Positions 50,931 through 60,263 of a stretch of DNA of 64,000 nucleotides are shown piece by piece (position 1 is the first letter of the stretch; each line of letters starts with the position of its first letter). The stretch comes from Candidatus Rifleibacteriota bacterium (GTDB lineage: Bacteria; Muiribacteriota; Ozemobacteria; Ozemobacterales; Ozemobacteraceae): assembly GCA_015233155.1 (NCBI GenBank), contig JADFYG010000003.1, positions 62,001 to 126,000 on the forward strand. Reading direction: 5' to 3'. The notes beneath the pieces are model-generated. The model was not told the DNA's origin, did no database searches, and saw only the letters and a list, made by a program, of their open reading frames with translations. Both the position numbers and the translations under genes were made by a program.

Positions 50931-52187
50931 TCACTTTAACACAGGTGGCGGAGCTTGCCAAGAGCAGGATCTGGCATCGCGCTCCCGTTCAAAACGTACG
51001 ATACGATGATTTCCGGAATCAACTATCCATACACGATCCGCCAGCACAACAAGATCTGCGGGATCACGAAACGGATCTCCTTTGCCGAATCCGCTTTCAA
51101 ACAACAGTCGCCGCCCATCCGGCGCATAAACACCAACTTCGGATGTTTCTTCATCACAGACCCAAACGAGACCATCCGGATCTACGGCGACTCCTATGGG
51201 GCGCTTGAGGTGGTCGCGAATTTCCAATAAATGTGAACCGAACCGATCGAATACCTGGATTCGTTTGTTCCCTCGGTCAGCGACGTAAATGCGACCATCC
51301 GGATCTACCGCAACCTGCGTCGGATCCTTGAACTGCCACTGGCTCCAGCCAAAGCCGCCGAGTTCGAGAATTTTCTCACCCGTGGCGGCAATTTTGAGAA
51401 CACGATCGGCACGACCATCGACAACCCATAAATGGTTTTCTCCGTCAACGGTCACACCGCGCGGGTGACTGAGACGGCTCGAATGATCATCCGGCTTTGG
51501 ATATGCATTTCCTTTGAACGACCTGTAGGCATCGAACTCGGCAATGCGGTCATTGTTCTGATCGGCTACATAGATATTCGAAAAACCTCCGGCGGCAACG
51601 TCCCAGGGTTCATCAAGAGAATCTTCGCGCTCTTCCGTCTTGTCGCCGAAAGCTATGCCGAAACCGCCATACTGGGCACGAAAACGCCCATCTGAATCGA
51701 GTCGGACAATTCGATCATTGCCGGTGTCCGCAACGTATAAGCTCTTCATCTCGGGATCCCATCCTATGCCCATGGGTCTCACGAATTGTCGCTCCCCGCG
51801 GCCTTGACGACCAATTGTTTCGACTGGTTTCAGAGAAAGAGTGAATAATTCAAGCGTACCGGAACGACTGGCGATTCTGGCGGCGGGCAGGGAAGCATTA
51901 TGCCGTCCAGCTTCGAGCCATACCGGCCCCCAAAGTCGTTCGGATGCCTTTTTGCCTTTTACCGGCGATAAAATAGAGACACAGCCTGCTGACGGAATCT
52001 GAAACGAAAAAGTCGCCGTTCCGCTGGCCACTGCCAAAGATACTGATGGATTTGCTGAATATGTTGCCGACTGATCGGCTGCGGAAGCGGAAAGGAGTTT
52101 GAAAATAAAAATAACAAGGAGAGCCCGCATCGATATTCGGACTGATATTCTGTTCAGTCGCAAAAACTCATTTTTTAAAAACATCAC
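50931..52187 (-). CDS. Exported NHL-repeat (beta-propeller) protein
   Basis: 418 residues. An N-terminal hydrophobic segment (about 19-36; LLVIFIFKLLSASAA) is the export signal. The remaining sequence is a beta-propeller with about six NHL repeats of the form P-x-G-V-A-V-D-P-D-G-x-I/V-Y/W-V-x-D (for example RGVTVDGENHLWVVDGRADR and DGRIYVADRGNKRIQVFD). Such propellers bind proteins or sugars. GGAGG lies about 13 bases before the first ATG. A shorter NHL lipoprotein is at the head of the same operon (56286). Confidence 0.8.
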   Translation of the reverse strand: MMFLKNEFLRLNRISVRISMRALLVIFIFKLLSASAADQSATYSANPSVSLAVASGTATFSFQIPSAGCVSILSPVKGKKASERLWGPVWLEAGRHNASLPAARIASRSGTLELFTLSLKPVETIGRQGRGERQFVRPMGIGWDPEMKSLYVADTGNDRIVRLDSDGRFRAQYGGFGIAFGDKTEEREDSLDEPWDVAAGGFSNIYVADQNNDRIAEFDAYRSFKGNAYPKPDDHSSRLSHPRGVTVDGENHLWVVDGRADRVLKIAATGEKILELGGFGWSQWQFKDPTQVAVDPDGRIYVADRGNKRIQVFDRFGSHLLEIRDHLKRPIGVAVDPDGLVWVCDEETSEVGVYAPDGRRLLFESGFGKGDPFRDPADLVVLADRVWIVDSGNHRIVRFERERDARSCSWQAPPPVLK

Positions 52188-52208
52188 TTATTTAGTCCTC
52201 CATGGCTG

Positions 52209-53024
52209 TTATAGATCAGGATTGGGTGCCACATTCAATGTTCCGACCGGAAGCCCTTCCCAGGAGTGCATCGAAAATACGCCGGTTCCGTATATTTTGT
52301 CCAGGCGTGACTGCTCAAGAACTTCGGCAGGCGGGCCATCGAATAAAATGCGACCTTCATGAAGCAGAAGTAAACGATCAAAATGCCGAGCCAGATTCAC
52401 GTCGTGCAACACGGCCATCACGCCAATTCCACGATTCAGAGCAAGATCGCGGCAAAGCCTCAGTAATTCGCGCTGGTATGATGGGTCCAGGTGGGACGTT
52501 GGTTCATCGAGAAGAAGAAAGGCTGGTTTTGAAGAAAGCGCCATAGCTAACCGCACACGCTGCTGCTCCCCGCGACTGAGTTCCTGCCATAGACGGTCGA
52601 GAAGGGGCAGGAGATTCATACATGTGGCGGCTTCCATGACCATACATTCATCTTCGGGAGTGAATCTTCCCCAGATTCCAGTGTGGGGACTGCGTCCCAG
52701 AAGTAGTAATTCGCGCACTTCCATGGAGAAGAGTGGTCCGCCCTCCATATCTACCAACGCCACTCGTCGAGCAAGCTGTGCCGTAGAAATCGCGTCGATA
52801 TCAACACCATCCCAACGGATGACGCCCGAGCGTCGCTTTAGAAACCCCGTCAAAACGCGCAGGAGCGATGTTTTCCCACTGCCGTTCACACCGAGAAGAG
52901 CAAGTTGTTCGCCGGGTCGCAAAAACATATTTATGCCGTTGAGAAGCATCGCGTGATCGCCGAAGCTAAAATGCACATTTTCGACGATCAGCCCGGCTTC
53001 TTTGTGCTCGTCTACAACGCTCAC
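52209..53024 (-). CDS. ABC importer ATPase (BtuD/FecE-like)
   Basis: 271 residues. Walker A is G45-V-N-G-S-G-K-T, the signature L-S-R-G-E-Q-Q-R-V, and Walker B L-L-L-D-E-P-T. It is the ATPase of the ABC importer whose permease and binding protein precede it. The start is GTG at 53024, overlapping the permease stop, with GGAGAC upstream; the ATG-less longer form starting at 53084 would overlap the permease by 63 bases. With a BtuF-like binding protein the substrate is likely cobalamin or another corrinoid, but iron-chelate transporters look very similar. Confidence 0.88.
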   Translation of the reverse strand: MSVVDEHKEAGLIVENVHFSFGDHAMLLNGINMFLRPGEQLALLGVNGSGKTSLLRVLTGFLKRRSGVIRWDGVDIDAISTAQLARRVALVDMEGGPLFSMEVRELLLLGRSPHTGIWGRFTPEDECMVMEAATCMNLLPLLDRLWQELSRGEQQRVRLAMALSSKPAFLLLDEPTSHLDPSYQRELLRLCRDLALNRGIGVMAVLHDVNLARHFDRLLLLHEGRILFDGPPAEVLEQSRLDKIYGTGVFSMHSWEGLPVGTLNVAPNPDL

Positions 53025-54082
53025 GAGATGTCTCCGGCCGATGCATTCCACCACGAAGCACGCGAAGAGCGTACCAGCAGCCACAGGAAAAATGGAGCAC
53101 CCAGAAGTGCAGTGATCGTTCCGACCGGCAGCTCGACTCCGCCAGGCGAGAGTCTTACAATCGTGTCCGTAGTCATCAGCAACATCGCTCCGAGGCAGGT
53201 TGCCGCCGGAACAAGCCGACTATGATCTGAACCAAAAAGTAGTCTTACGGCATGAGGTACAAACATTCCTATGAATCCGATCATGCCGGAAAGAGAGACG
53301 GCTATAGCGGTAAGCAACGAGGCTGCAAACAGCGCCATGCGCTTTGCTTTATCGGGATTCAGCCCCAGATGGTATGCATGCAGATCGCCCAGCGCAAGAA
53401 GATTGAGCGGATGGGACATCGCCCAGACACACGCCATAACAATGAGCGATAAGATACCCAGCGGCCTGTACAAGGCAGGATCAGGAAGATTGAGACTGCC
53501 CATGAGCCAAGCGAAAATACGAGGCAGGTCTTGTCCGGACAAAACCAATGCAACTGCTATCAAAGCGCCGAAAAAGGCATTCATCACTACCCCGGCAAGT
53601 ATCAGCCGTCCCCGGTCAAGTCCACCCCCGATCCCTGCGAGGCGTTCTACAAAAAAGACTGCTCCAAGGCCCCCTATGAAAGCTCCTGCTGTTAATATCA
53701 GAGGATCGTGAAGTCCCATGAGCTGAATGACTACCGCAGCCAGGCCGGCTCCCCCCGAAACGCCAAGAATGAAGGGGTCTGCCAGCGGATTTTGCAGCAA
53801 ACCCTGAAAAATCAAGCCCGAAAGGGCGAGACAGCCGCCAACCAAGGATCCCAGAATCAGACGCGGCAGGCGTATACTGAAAATAATCGTTGCGTGTTTA
53901 TCGAATTGTCCATCCCAGGCACCCTGGAGTAGCTTCCAATCCCAGGGGACGACCGATCGATCATCGCCCCATCCAAGGCAAAAAAAACCTACGACAATTA
54001 TGCCGACGCAACCCATGAAGAAAACCGCTGCTGGCGAAAATGCCCTGGAACTGAGTTTCTTTTGATGCGAAGAAACGCTCAT
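53021..54082 (-). CDS. ABC importer permease (BtuC/FecCD family)
   Basis: 353 residues with about ten membrane helices. The pattern RLPRLILGSLVGGCLALSGL, Q-G-L-L-Q-N-P-L-A-D-P-F-I-L-G and G-F-I-G-M-F-V-P-H is the FecCD family used for cobalamin, heme and siderophore import. It overlaps the binding protein (ATGA) upstream and the ATPase downstream by four bases. Confidence 0.92.
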   Translation of the reverse strand: MSVSSHQKKLSSRAFSPAAVFFMGCVGIIVVGFFCLGWGDDRSVVPWDWKLLQGAWDGQFDKHATIIFSIRLPRLILGSLVGGCLALSGLIFQGLLQNPLADPFILGVSGGAGLAAVVIQLMGLHDPLILTAGAFIGGLGAVFFVERLAGIGGGLDRGRLILAGVVMNAFFGALIAVALVLSGQDLPRIFAWLMGSLNLPDPALYRPLGILSLIVMACVWAMSHPLNLLALGDLHAYHLGLNPDKAKRMALFAASLLTAIAVSLSGMIGFIGMFVPHAVRLLFGSDHSRLVPAATCLGAMLLMTTDTIVRLSPGGVELPVGTITALLGAPFFLWLLVRSSRASWWNASAGDIS

Positions 54083-54951
54083 GGCGTACTCGATGCAATA
54101 TCTTCATGAGTGGGACAAGTGGCAAGAAGCCGCTTCAATTCGCGAATTGCTTTGAGGCAGCGTGGTCCCGGACGTGTAAAAATATCGGGGTCGATGACAC
54201 GAATTCCTCCGTTACGAACGGCATGTAAATTTTCCCACCCTGTTCTCCGGGCAACCGCCCCCGGATCTTTCGATGGGTATGCAAGCAGAATGAGATCCGG
54301 ATTGCCATTTATGACTGTTTCCGCATCAAGCAGTGGAAATGTTGTTTTACCGGTTTCGATAATATTCACGCCGCCCGCCGCCTTAAGAATGTCATCTATG
54401 AAGGTCTCTCGTCCGGCTGCCTGAAGTGGAGAATCCCACACTTCTATGTAGACGCGACACGCATTTTTGGAAACTATATCACAACCGGTCGCCGATGCCA
54501 TTCCAAGACTCCAGCTATTCGCGAAAGCCTCTCCACTGGCAGATTCGCCGAAATCACGTGATATGGCAACAGCTGTGCTGGCAATCTCGTCAAGACGTCG
54601 CTCTTTGTAATTTTGCATTGGGATTCCCAGTCCACGAAGCGTGTTCGCATAACGTGCATGAGCTTCATCCAGATCTATGATCAAATCAGGTTGCAGACCG
54701 ACGATGCGCTCAAGGTTCAGTTCCATGCCCCCGACACGGGGAATTGATGCCACCTCCGGTGGATAATTGCAATAATCAGAAACTCCCACGACGCGCTTAC
54801 CAAACCCGAGCGCGAAAACAAGTTCTGTCAGCGATGGCATCAGAGAAATGATCCTGTGGGGTGGGGGAACAGCCTTTTCAGCACTACATGTCGCGAAGGC
54901 AACAAGGAGAAAAAACATCGTCAAAGTCGATGTCAGGACAAATCTCATCAC
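54079..54951 (-). CDS. Periplasmic binding protein of the importer (BtuF-like)
   Basis: 290 residues with a signal peptide ending near C-S-A. I-S-L-M-P-S-L-T-E, then V-G-V-S-D-Y-C-N-Y-P-P-E-V, then N-L-E-R-I-V and L-Q-P-D-L-I-I-D match class III binding proteins, and the Y-x-N/D-Y-P-P segment is close to BtuF of E. coli. This favours a corrinoid. It overlaps both neighbours by four bases (mltG upstream). No cobalamin riboswitch is seen upstream, but the start is deep in the operon. Confidence 0.83.
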   Translation of the reverse strand: MMRFVLTSTLTMFFLLVAFATCSAEKAVPPPHRIISLMPSLTELVFALGFGKRVVGVSDYCNYPPEVASIPRVGGMELNLERIVGLQPDLIIDLDEAHARYANTLRGLGIPMQNYKERRLDEIASTAVAISRDFGESASGEAFANSWSLGMASATGCDIVSKNACRVYIEVWDSPLQAAGRETFIDDILKAAGGVNIIETGKTTFPLLDAETVINGNPDLILLAYPSKDPGAVARRTGWENLHAVRNGGIRVIDPDIFTRPGPRCLKAIRELKRLLATCPTHEDIASSTP

Positions 54952-56252
54952 TGTTTTCTGTTTCCGCGTCGGCGCGTTTTTCCCTTTTTCGGATCATTTG
55001 CCCCAGCGTTACTTTGCCCACTGGTTTGCTCGATGTCTGGTACGCCGTCAATCAGGATCTTAGGCGGTGCATTCAAAGAGTCATTGCTCTCGGCTGTAAT
55101 CGGATTCTTCGTGGAGTTTCTGGAAATTTTATCTTTTCGCTTGTGCTCTGAAGGGGATTTGGACGGGGAGTTCTGATCAGAACCTTTATCGGAATTGTGT
55201 TCGAGGGATGCACTTGCCGTGGGGGAATTTTGCGTGAGACGTCTATCCTGAAAAAAACGCTGACGATATCGCTCATGTTCGTTGAGCGTATTGGCGAAAC
55301 GATGTCCTTCAGAGGCATTAGAAACAAAAAAGAGATAATCAGTCCTGGCTGGAGAAATGACCGCATCGATAGAAGCCTTGCCGAAATTGCTTATTGGAGT
55401 CGGAGGAAGACCGGAATGCAGATAGGTATTGTAAGGTGACTCTATCTTCAGATCGTCGAATGTCAGGCGCTCTTTATGTTCTGGCAAGGCATACTGAACC
55501 GTGGCGCATGATTCGAGGCGCATTCCCTGACGAAGACGATTCAAAAAGACTGAAGCAATAATCGGTCGCTCCTCGGCGAGTTTTCCTTCGCGCTCTACCA
55601 GTGAAGCGAGAATACAGGCCTGATATGGTGTCAAACCATCTGCAGTGGCAGATGCGATGCGCCTGGAAATGATATCGAAACTCTTTTGCAGCATACTATC
55701 TGCGACTTCCTTTGCGGAAACACCGCGAGCAAAGGTATATGTTTCGGGAAATGCCAATCCCTCGGCCGAAGGCAACGTCCCCCATCCGATAAATGTCTGT
55801 TTTATCAGATCAGGCGAGGTAATGGTTTGCAGGAATACTGCAGAGGAGCAAATTCCTGCATGTTCAACGCCGGCCGCAATCATCGGAAGTGTCCAGCCTT
55901 CGGGAATTGTAACCCGAACTTTTTCTTCCCGGCCCTCAAGGAACATCTGGAAGACCTGATCGAGCGATTCACCGCCCTGAAATCGATAGGTTCCTGGGCG
56001 CAGACGACTTCCAATTCCATAAAAACTGCACCAGAAACGGAACAAGAACGCACTTTTCACGATTCCTGATTTTTTTAACAGGGCGGCCATCTCTCCTGTA
56101 TGCATGCCTTGCTGAACAGTGATAACAGCTGGGCGTGCCAGCTCCGGGCTTTGGGCCGCATCAACAAGCCACCAGTAGCCGCCCAGAAAGAAACCGACAA
56201 TCGCAAGAAACTGCAAGAAACCCGAAATAATAAGGGTTCGAAAAAAGGACAT
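54948..56252 (-). CDS. mltG: Endolytic murein transglycosylase MltG
   Basis: 434 residues. One N-terminal membrane helix (about 10-32) is followed by a LysM-like region (V-Q-Q-G-M-H-T-G-E-M) and the YceG domain: I-P-E-G-W-T-L, E-G-L-A-F-P-E-T-Y-T-F, and A-S-L-V-E-R-E-G-K with the catalytic glutamate, then P-Y-N-T-Y-x-H-x-G-L-P-P-x-P-I-S-N. It ends glycan strands during cell-wall growth. A Ser/Asn/Lys-rich tail of about 95 residues is an addition to the family's normal 340-residue form. Confidence 0.93.
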   Translation of the reverse strand: MSFFRTLIISGFLQFLAIVGFFLGGYWWLVDAAQSPELARPAVITVQQGMHTGEMAALLKKSGIVKSAFLFRFWCSFYGIGSRLRPGTYRFQGGESLDQVFQMFLEGREEKVRVTIPEGWTLPMIAAGVEHAGICSSAVFLQTITSPDLIKQTFIGWGTLPSAEGLAFPETYTFARGVSAKEVADSMLQKSFDIISRRIASATADGLTPYQACILASLVEREGKLAEERPIIASVFLNRLRQGMRLESCATVQYALPEHKERLTFDDLKIESPYNTYLHSGLPPTPISNFGKASIDAVISPARTDYLFFVSNASEGHRFANTLNEHERYRQRFFQDRRLTQNSPTASASLEHNSDKGSDQNSPSKSPSEHKRKDKISRNSTKNPITAESNDSLNAPPKILIDGVPDIEQTSGQSNAGANDPKKGKTRRRGNRKQ

Positions 56253-56285
56253 TTCTTATTGAGGCTGTCGCGTCGTTCCAGACGC

Positions 56286-57206
56286 CTATTGAGCGGCTTT
56301 CTGGAAGTGAAGAAGGACGTTGCGGCTGTTGTCTATTATGTATATATCACCCGACTCGGTGCAGGCAATTCCGCGCGGATACAGAAACTGTCCCGGTTCA
56401 CTGCCGAAGCCGCCGATACGCGAAATAAGACCGCCCTGTGCATCGAGCACAACAGCGGGAACTTCGCCAAGATCAAGAGCATAAAGGTTGCCGGTGGAAT
56501 CGACGCTCACTGCGGAAGGTCCCTTGAGTGGTTCGTATTCCCCCTTCTGTGAAAATTCCTGCTTTACTTCCCCTTTTAGACTCATTTTCAAAATTCGGCG
56601 GGAACCAAAATCCGCAACATACATATCCTGACCGACGATATGGATAGACGTAGCGTAAACAAGAGCTGATTTTCCTTTGCCACCAATGATTTCTACAAAA
56701 TTGCCGAGAATATCATATTTGTTTATGCCGGGCTGCTTGGACATGATTACATAACAGTTGCCGCTCGAATCGCAGGCTGCATCCATGGGATAATGTACCT
56801 TGTCAATGATTCGTGCAACGGCATTACCGGTTTTATCGAACTTAACGATCTTGCCGCCTCGATAATCACAAATAAAGATGTCACCGGTCGTGGGATTGAC
56901 CCCACACCCTGCGACACTTTGGAGCTTCAAACCCGTGGTTCCGTATTCTCCGCCCGTGAACTTAACGGTACCATCATTGGGGGAAATCACCTGAAATCGA
57001 TTATTACCGGCATCGGCAACAACGAGATTACCATCGGGAGTCATCGCGATATCCGTGGCGCCAATAAACTCTCCGCGGCCACGACCGCTTTTGCCAACTT
57101 CTTTCCGAAATTTAAAAGTCTCCGGAACGCACCCTGGCAATGTCAGCAGAGACAACAAGACAAAAATAATCAGCACGCGCATCGAAAAATACTTAAGAGA
57201 TGACAT
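56286..57206 (-). CDS. NHL-repeat lipoprotein
   Basis: 306 residues. A lipobox (T-L-P-G-C26) follows the signal helix. The mature protein is a beta-propeller of NHL repeats (GATDIAMTPDGNLVVADAGN; YVADFGSRRILKMSLKGEV; GDIYIIDNSRNVLLHF). The start is uncertain (57206 or 57182). It heads the long minus-strand operon and faces the prepilin gene at 57324. Confidence 0.78.
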   Translation of the reverse strand: MSSLKYFSMRVLIIFVLLSLLTLPGCVPETFKFRKEVGKSGRGRGEFIGATDIAMTPDGNLVVADAGNNRFQVISPNDGTVKFTGGEYGTTGLKLQSVAGCGVNPTTGDIFICDYRGGKIVKFDKTGNAVARIIDKVHYPMDAACDSSGNCYVIMSKQPGINKYDILGNFVEIIGGKGKSALVYATSIHIVGQDMYVADFGSRRILKMSLKGEVKQEFSQKGEYEPLKGPSAVSVDSTGNLYALDLGEVPAVVLDAQGGLISRIGGFGSEPGQFLYPRGIACTESGDIYIIDNSRNVLLHFQKAAQ

Positions 57207-57286
57207 GGAGCCAGTATACGAAAGACGAGAGACTAAATCAATCAGATTTTTTCGAAATAATCGTCGAAAAATAAACACCAATGAGT

Positions 57287-57303
57287 TATAATAACGCTAT
57301 AAT
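57287..57303 (+). promoter_or_regulatory. Two TATAAT boxes before the prepilin gene
   Basis: TATAAT occurs at 57287-57292 and again at 57298-57303, about 20-35 bases before the prepilin start. Neither has a good -35 at 17 bases, so an alternative sigma or activator may be used. The second is closer to the AGAGG ribosome site and would give a very short leader. Confidence 0.4.
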
Positions 57304-57323
57304 ACTAAATAGAGGTGGGAAAG

Positions 57324-57713
57324 ATGTTGAAATCTACTAGGCGTTTGTCAACGGCTGTCGATAGACGCTCTGCGTTCACCCTGATAGAACTTATGATCTG
57401 TATCGCCATCATCGGGATTCTTGCAGCAATGGCAATTCCGAACTTTCAGCGTTCACGCGAAGAAGCTCGCCAGAAGAAATGCTGGGAGTTTTCTTCCCTC
57501 CTTACCAGAACTTCAGAGTTGTATTATATCGATCAGAAGGTTTATGCCAAGGATCCTAAAGATCTCGCTCCATATCTTTCCAGTAATGTTTTGCCGGTAT
57601 GCCCCACCCACGGATCCTACATCTGGATCCCCGGTACTGAAACCGGAGAGCCCGCCGGACAAAAAATATTCTGCACGATACATTCATACGCCACCGGAAC
57701 CTGGGGAAACTGA
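57324..57713 (+). CDS. Type IV prepilin-like major or minor pilin
   Basis: 129 residues. A basic leader with cleavage A17|F18-T-L-I-E22 and a helix ELMICIAIIGILAAMAIPNF is classical; alanine instead of glycine is at -1. The soluble domain has an early C, then DLAPYL, C-P-T-H-G-S-Y and C-T-I-H, matching the module in the gene at 35844. The protein would be trimmed by prepilin peptidase. AGAGG precedes the ATG at 57324 by about nine bases. It is a single-gene unit, convergent with the GerMN gene. Confidence 0.88.
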   Translation: MLKSTRRLSTAVDRRSAFTLIELMICIAIIGILAAMAIPNFQRSREEARQKKCWEFSSLLTRTSELYYIDQKVYAKDPKDLAPYLSSNVLPVCPTHGSYIWIPGTETGEPAGQKIFCTIHSYATGTWGN

Positions 57714-57728
57714 ACCGGATATTTTTTA

Positions 57729-58421
57729 TTACCCGCCAACAGCGCTCAGAAAAAGCGGCTCATAGCGCGTAAATGCCTGTCTTAAACCGATGTGTCCATG
57801 CAGACTTTCTACCTCTGATCCGTTGATCAGAATGCGAACGCGTGCGTTGCGGTCAAGTTCCGTCAAAGTATTGACGACAGAATACACCGTCATCGTTTCT
57901 TCAAGTGCCCCACCAGGATGATTCTCGGATATTTCCCGCGAGAAATCGACGTAGAATGTTCCCTGATGAAAAAAGAGAGAGCGCAACTGTGTTCCCTCAG
58001 GGATTGTCCGACGCGCCTCGGGAGAAAATGGCCCCCGAATCAGTTCTTTGACAAGCATGCTTGCCAAAGGAACAAGCATTTTTTCTGCGGGAAGCTTTCG
58101 CAGTTCCTTGACCAGCAGATCTTTTTCACGAGCTGCAAAATAAAGTGAAACGACTTGTCCTTCTTCTCCGGCCATGGTTTCATTCTGGTCGGCGGAAACC
58201 CCGACAGTCGTTGCTTCTCCGGGCTTGGAAGAGAGGGGCTGAGCTGGAACGGACCGCGTAGCCGTTCCACTGACGGCTTCTTTTCCCGAAATCCCCGGGA
58301 GTATTTTGTCGACAAACAAAAAATACCCGGAAATCAGCAATCCAAGAAGAATCAGACCCATTAGAATAAACAGGAAGCTTTCCTGTTTTCTCCGTTGTCT
58401 TTTTTTAGAATCGAGATGCAT
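57729..58421 (-). CDS. GerMN-domain membrane protein
   Basis: 230 residues. A basic N-terminus and one membrane helix (about 14-36) precede a linker and the GerMN domain (about 88-220): LVKELIRGPFSPEARRTIPE, then G-T-F-Y-V-D-F-S-R-E, then V-Y-S-V-V-N-T-L-T-E-L. GerMN domains occur in envelope and sporulation proteins and often sit with cell-wall hydrolases; this one follows the AmiC-type amidase by 15 bases. Confidence 0.85.
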   Translation of the reverse strand: MHLDSKKRQRRKQESFLFILMGLILLGLLISGYFLFVDKILPGISGKEAVSGTATRSVPAQPLSSKPGEATTVGVSADQNETMAGEEGQVVSLYFAAREKDLLVKELRKLPAEKMLVPLASMLVKELIRGPFSPEARRTIPEGTQLRSLFFHQGTFYVDFSREISENHPGGALEETMTVYSVVNTLTELDRNARVRILINGSEVESLHGHIGLRQAFTRYEPLFLSAVGG

Positions 58422-58436
58422 GGGGTTTTTCCTCCG

Positions 58437-60263
58437 CTACTCGTTCAGCTTGAGGGCGTTGAAAAAGTCTATGATACCGTTGGCAATAGACTTTGCGGCA
58501 CCCTCTTGATATCCGGCAAGTCCGAGTTTTCGTCCCTCGGTCTGATTTGTCAGCATGCCCAGTTCAACGAGCACCGCCGTGGAAGTGGTGAAGCGAAGCG
58601 GAAGAAGTGGAAGCGGTCGAACGCCGCGATCCTTGGCTTCCAGATGCTTAACGAGTCGGTCGCGTATCTTTCCGGCCAGGAATTTTGCAAGATCAAAACG
58701 ATAATTTTGTACCCACTCGTTATAAACCAGCTTTGGTGAAAGCCTGGAGCCAGTTTCTATGTCGAATGAGACGCCTCCGCTATCATATGTGTAGCAGGCA
58801 GTTCCTTCCGAGTTTTCATCAGCCGCTGCGCCGCAATGAATGCAGATGAGTAAATCTCCACCAGCCCGATTGGCCAAGGCATGACGATCGGCAAGCGGAA
58901 TATCCTGGTCTGAAGAACGTAACAACAGGGCATTGAAGCCCGCCGATTTCAATGCGGCCTTCAATTTGATAGCCACGGCAAGCGTAATATCTTTTTCTGG
59001 TGACATTCCCTCTGGATGTGCCCCCAAGTCGCGGCCGCCATGCCCGGGATCGATCATGATAGTTCGACCGGAAAACACTGACCGGGTCAGAGATTCCAAC
59101 TCAACTTTGTTTTTCCATTCCATTGGTTTTGCGGCGGGAGGTGCATCTACACTTGGAGGCTGATCGACTGCGGGGACAGCGGGAACATCAATTAAAGGCA
59201 ACTTCGCTGAACCGCTCGCGGCCTTGGTTGTGTTGCCGGCGACTTTACTGGTTCCACTTGCAAGTTTTCCCGTTCCGCTGGCTAATTTGCCTGTTCCGCT
59301 GGCGATCTTGTTCGTCAGCTTGGCGGTTTCACTGGCGGCTTTCAATAAAGCGGCTTCAGATGCTGCGGCAAGTCCAGCCGGTGTCGCTTTGAATGCTATG
59401 ACCATGCGAAAAGGATTTGTTACGGTTTCTATGGTCGGCGGTTCGCCGCCTTCGATGAGATCAAATGAAACGACCAATCCCTGCTTGTTAGGGCCGCTGT
59501 TGAAGCTGACCGCCTTTATATCACGGCCAGCCGGGTTCGAACGCTTCGTTGGAATGATATTTTTGCACCCGTCGATCCGCACCTTGAACTTGCGATCGCC
59601 CGGCCGTTCAGAACGAAACGAGATGGGGCCGTCAAATTCAAGAACCACACGCGTTTGATCGTCACGTTTCGAATGACGCACTGCAAGAAGAGTTGCCCCC
59701 TCTTCATTATCGACGGCTTCCGGTTGATCCTCCTGGGGTTCATCGATAATGCGCGGAGGAGCCAATGGATGAGCGGAAACCGGCTTCACTATGGCGGGAG
59801 GAGGTTCCGGGATTCCTGGGGATACCGAAGAATCGTGTTCATCAGATACTTCCGCGGGTGTTTCCGGACTCAACAGTCGGGGCTTTTCAACCACTTTGGC
59901 AGGTTTGGCAGCGGATCCTCCTGACTCGCCGGATTCCGGGCTGCCGAATACCTGCAGAATAGAACGCGCCGGAACCATAACCTGTCCATTTTCGAGGCTC
60001 GGAGCACCCGGCAATGGCATTGCTTTATTGTCCACCACAGCATCTTTCTGATCGACAATCAGTCGCATCATGTGGGTTCCACGCGAAATTATGACCATAT
60101 TCTGCATAGGGAACCATCGATAAGAGAGGCCCAGAGAATCCGCAAGTTCGCGTGCATTCACGTAGCCTTTTCCCCGATTGGCTTCCTGTGCAGGCAACAA
60201 AACCGCACCTGTGCTGAAAAATACAGCCATAGAAAGAATCATCAGATATTTGGACGTTTTCAT
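58437..60263 (-). CDS. N-acetylmuramoyl-L-alanine amidase (AmiC-like) with AMIN and CuAO-N-like domains
   Basis: 608 residues with a signal peptide. Residues about 30-108 look like a copper-amine-oxidase N-terminal type domain (VNARELADSLGLSYRW). An AMIN domain (about 190-295) follows, then a linker with seven-residue near repeats ASGTGKL, ASGTGKL, ASGTSKV, AGNTTKA, ASGSAKL near 316-355, and the Amidase_3 domain: D-P-G-H-G-G (about 404), I-H-C-G (473) and V-E-L-G-M-L (571), giving the zinc ligands and catalytic glutamate. It cuts the MurNAc-L-Ala bond of peptidoglycan. It overlaps smpB by four bases. Confidence 0.88.
   Translation of the reverse strand: MKTSKYLMILSMAVFFSTGAVLLPAQEANRGKGYVNARELADSLGLSYRWFPMQNMVIISRGTHMMRLIVDQKDAVVDNKAMPLPGAPSLENGQVMVPARSILQVFGSPESGESGGSAAKPAKVVEKPRLLSPETPAEVSDEHDSSVSPGIPEPPPAIVKPVSAHPLAPPRIIDEPQEDQPEAVDNEEGATLLAVRHSKRDDQTRVVLEFDGPISFRSERPGDRKFKVRIDGCKNIIPTKRSNPAGRDIKAVSFNSGPNKQGLVVSFDLIEGGEPPTIETVTNPFRMVIAFKATPAGLAAASEAALLKAASETAKLTNKIASGTGKLASGTGKLASGTSKVAGNTTKAASGSAKLPLIDVPAVPAVDQPPSVDAPPAAKPMEWKNKVELESLTRSVFSGRTIMIDPGHGGRDLGAHPEGMSPEKDITLAVAIKLKAALKSAGFNALLLRSSDQDIPLADRHALANRAGGDLLICIHCGAAADENSEGTACYTYDSGGVSFDIETGSRLSPKLVYNEWVQNYRFDLAKFLAGKIRDRLVKHLEAKDRGVRPLPLLPLRFTTSTAVLVELGMLTNQTEGRKLGLAGYQEGAAKSIANGIIDFFNALKLNE

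Noticed and set aside
54948-56300. Cobalamin riboswitch upstream of the BtuF-like gene
   Set aside because: The gene overlaps mltG by four bases, so there is no room for a leader, and no B12-box-like sequence was seen.
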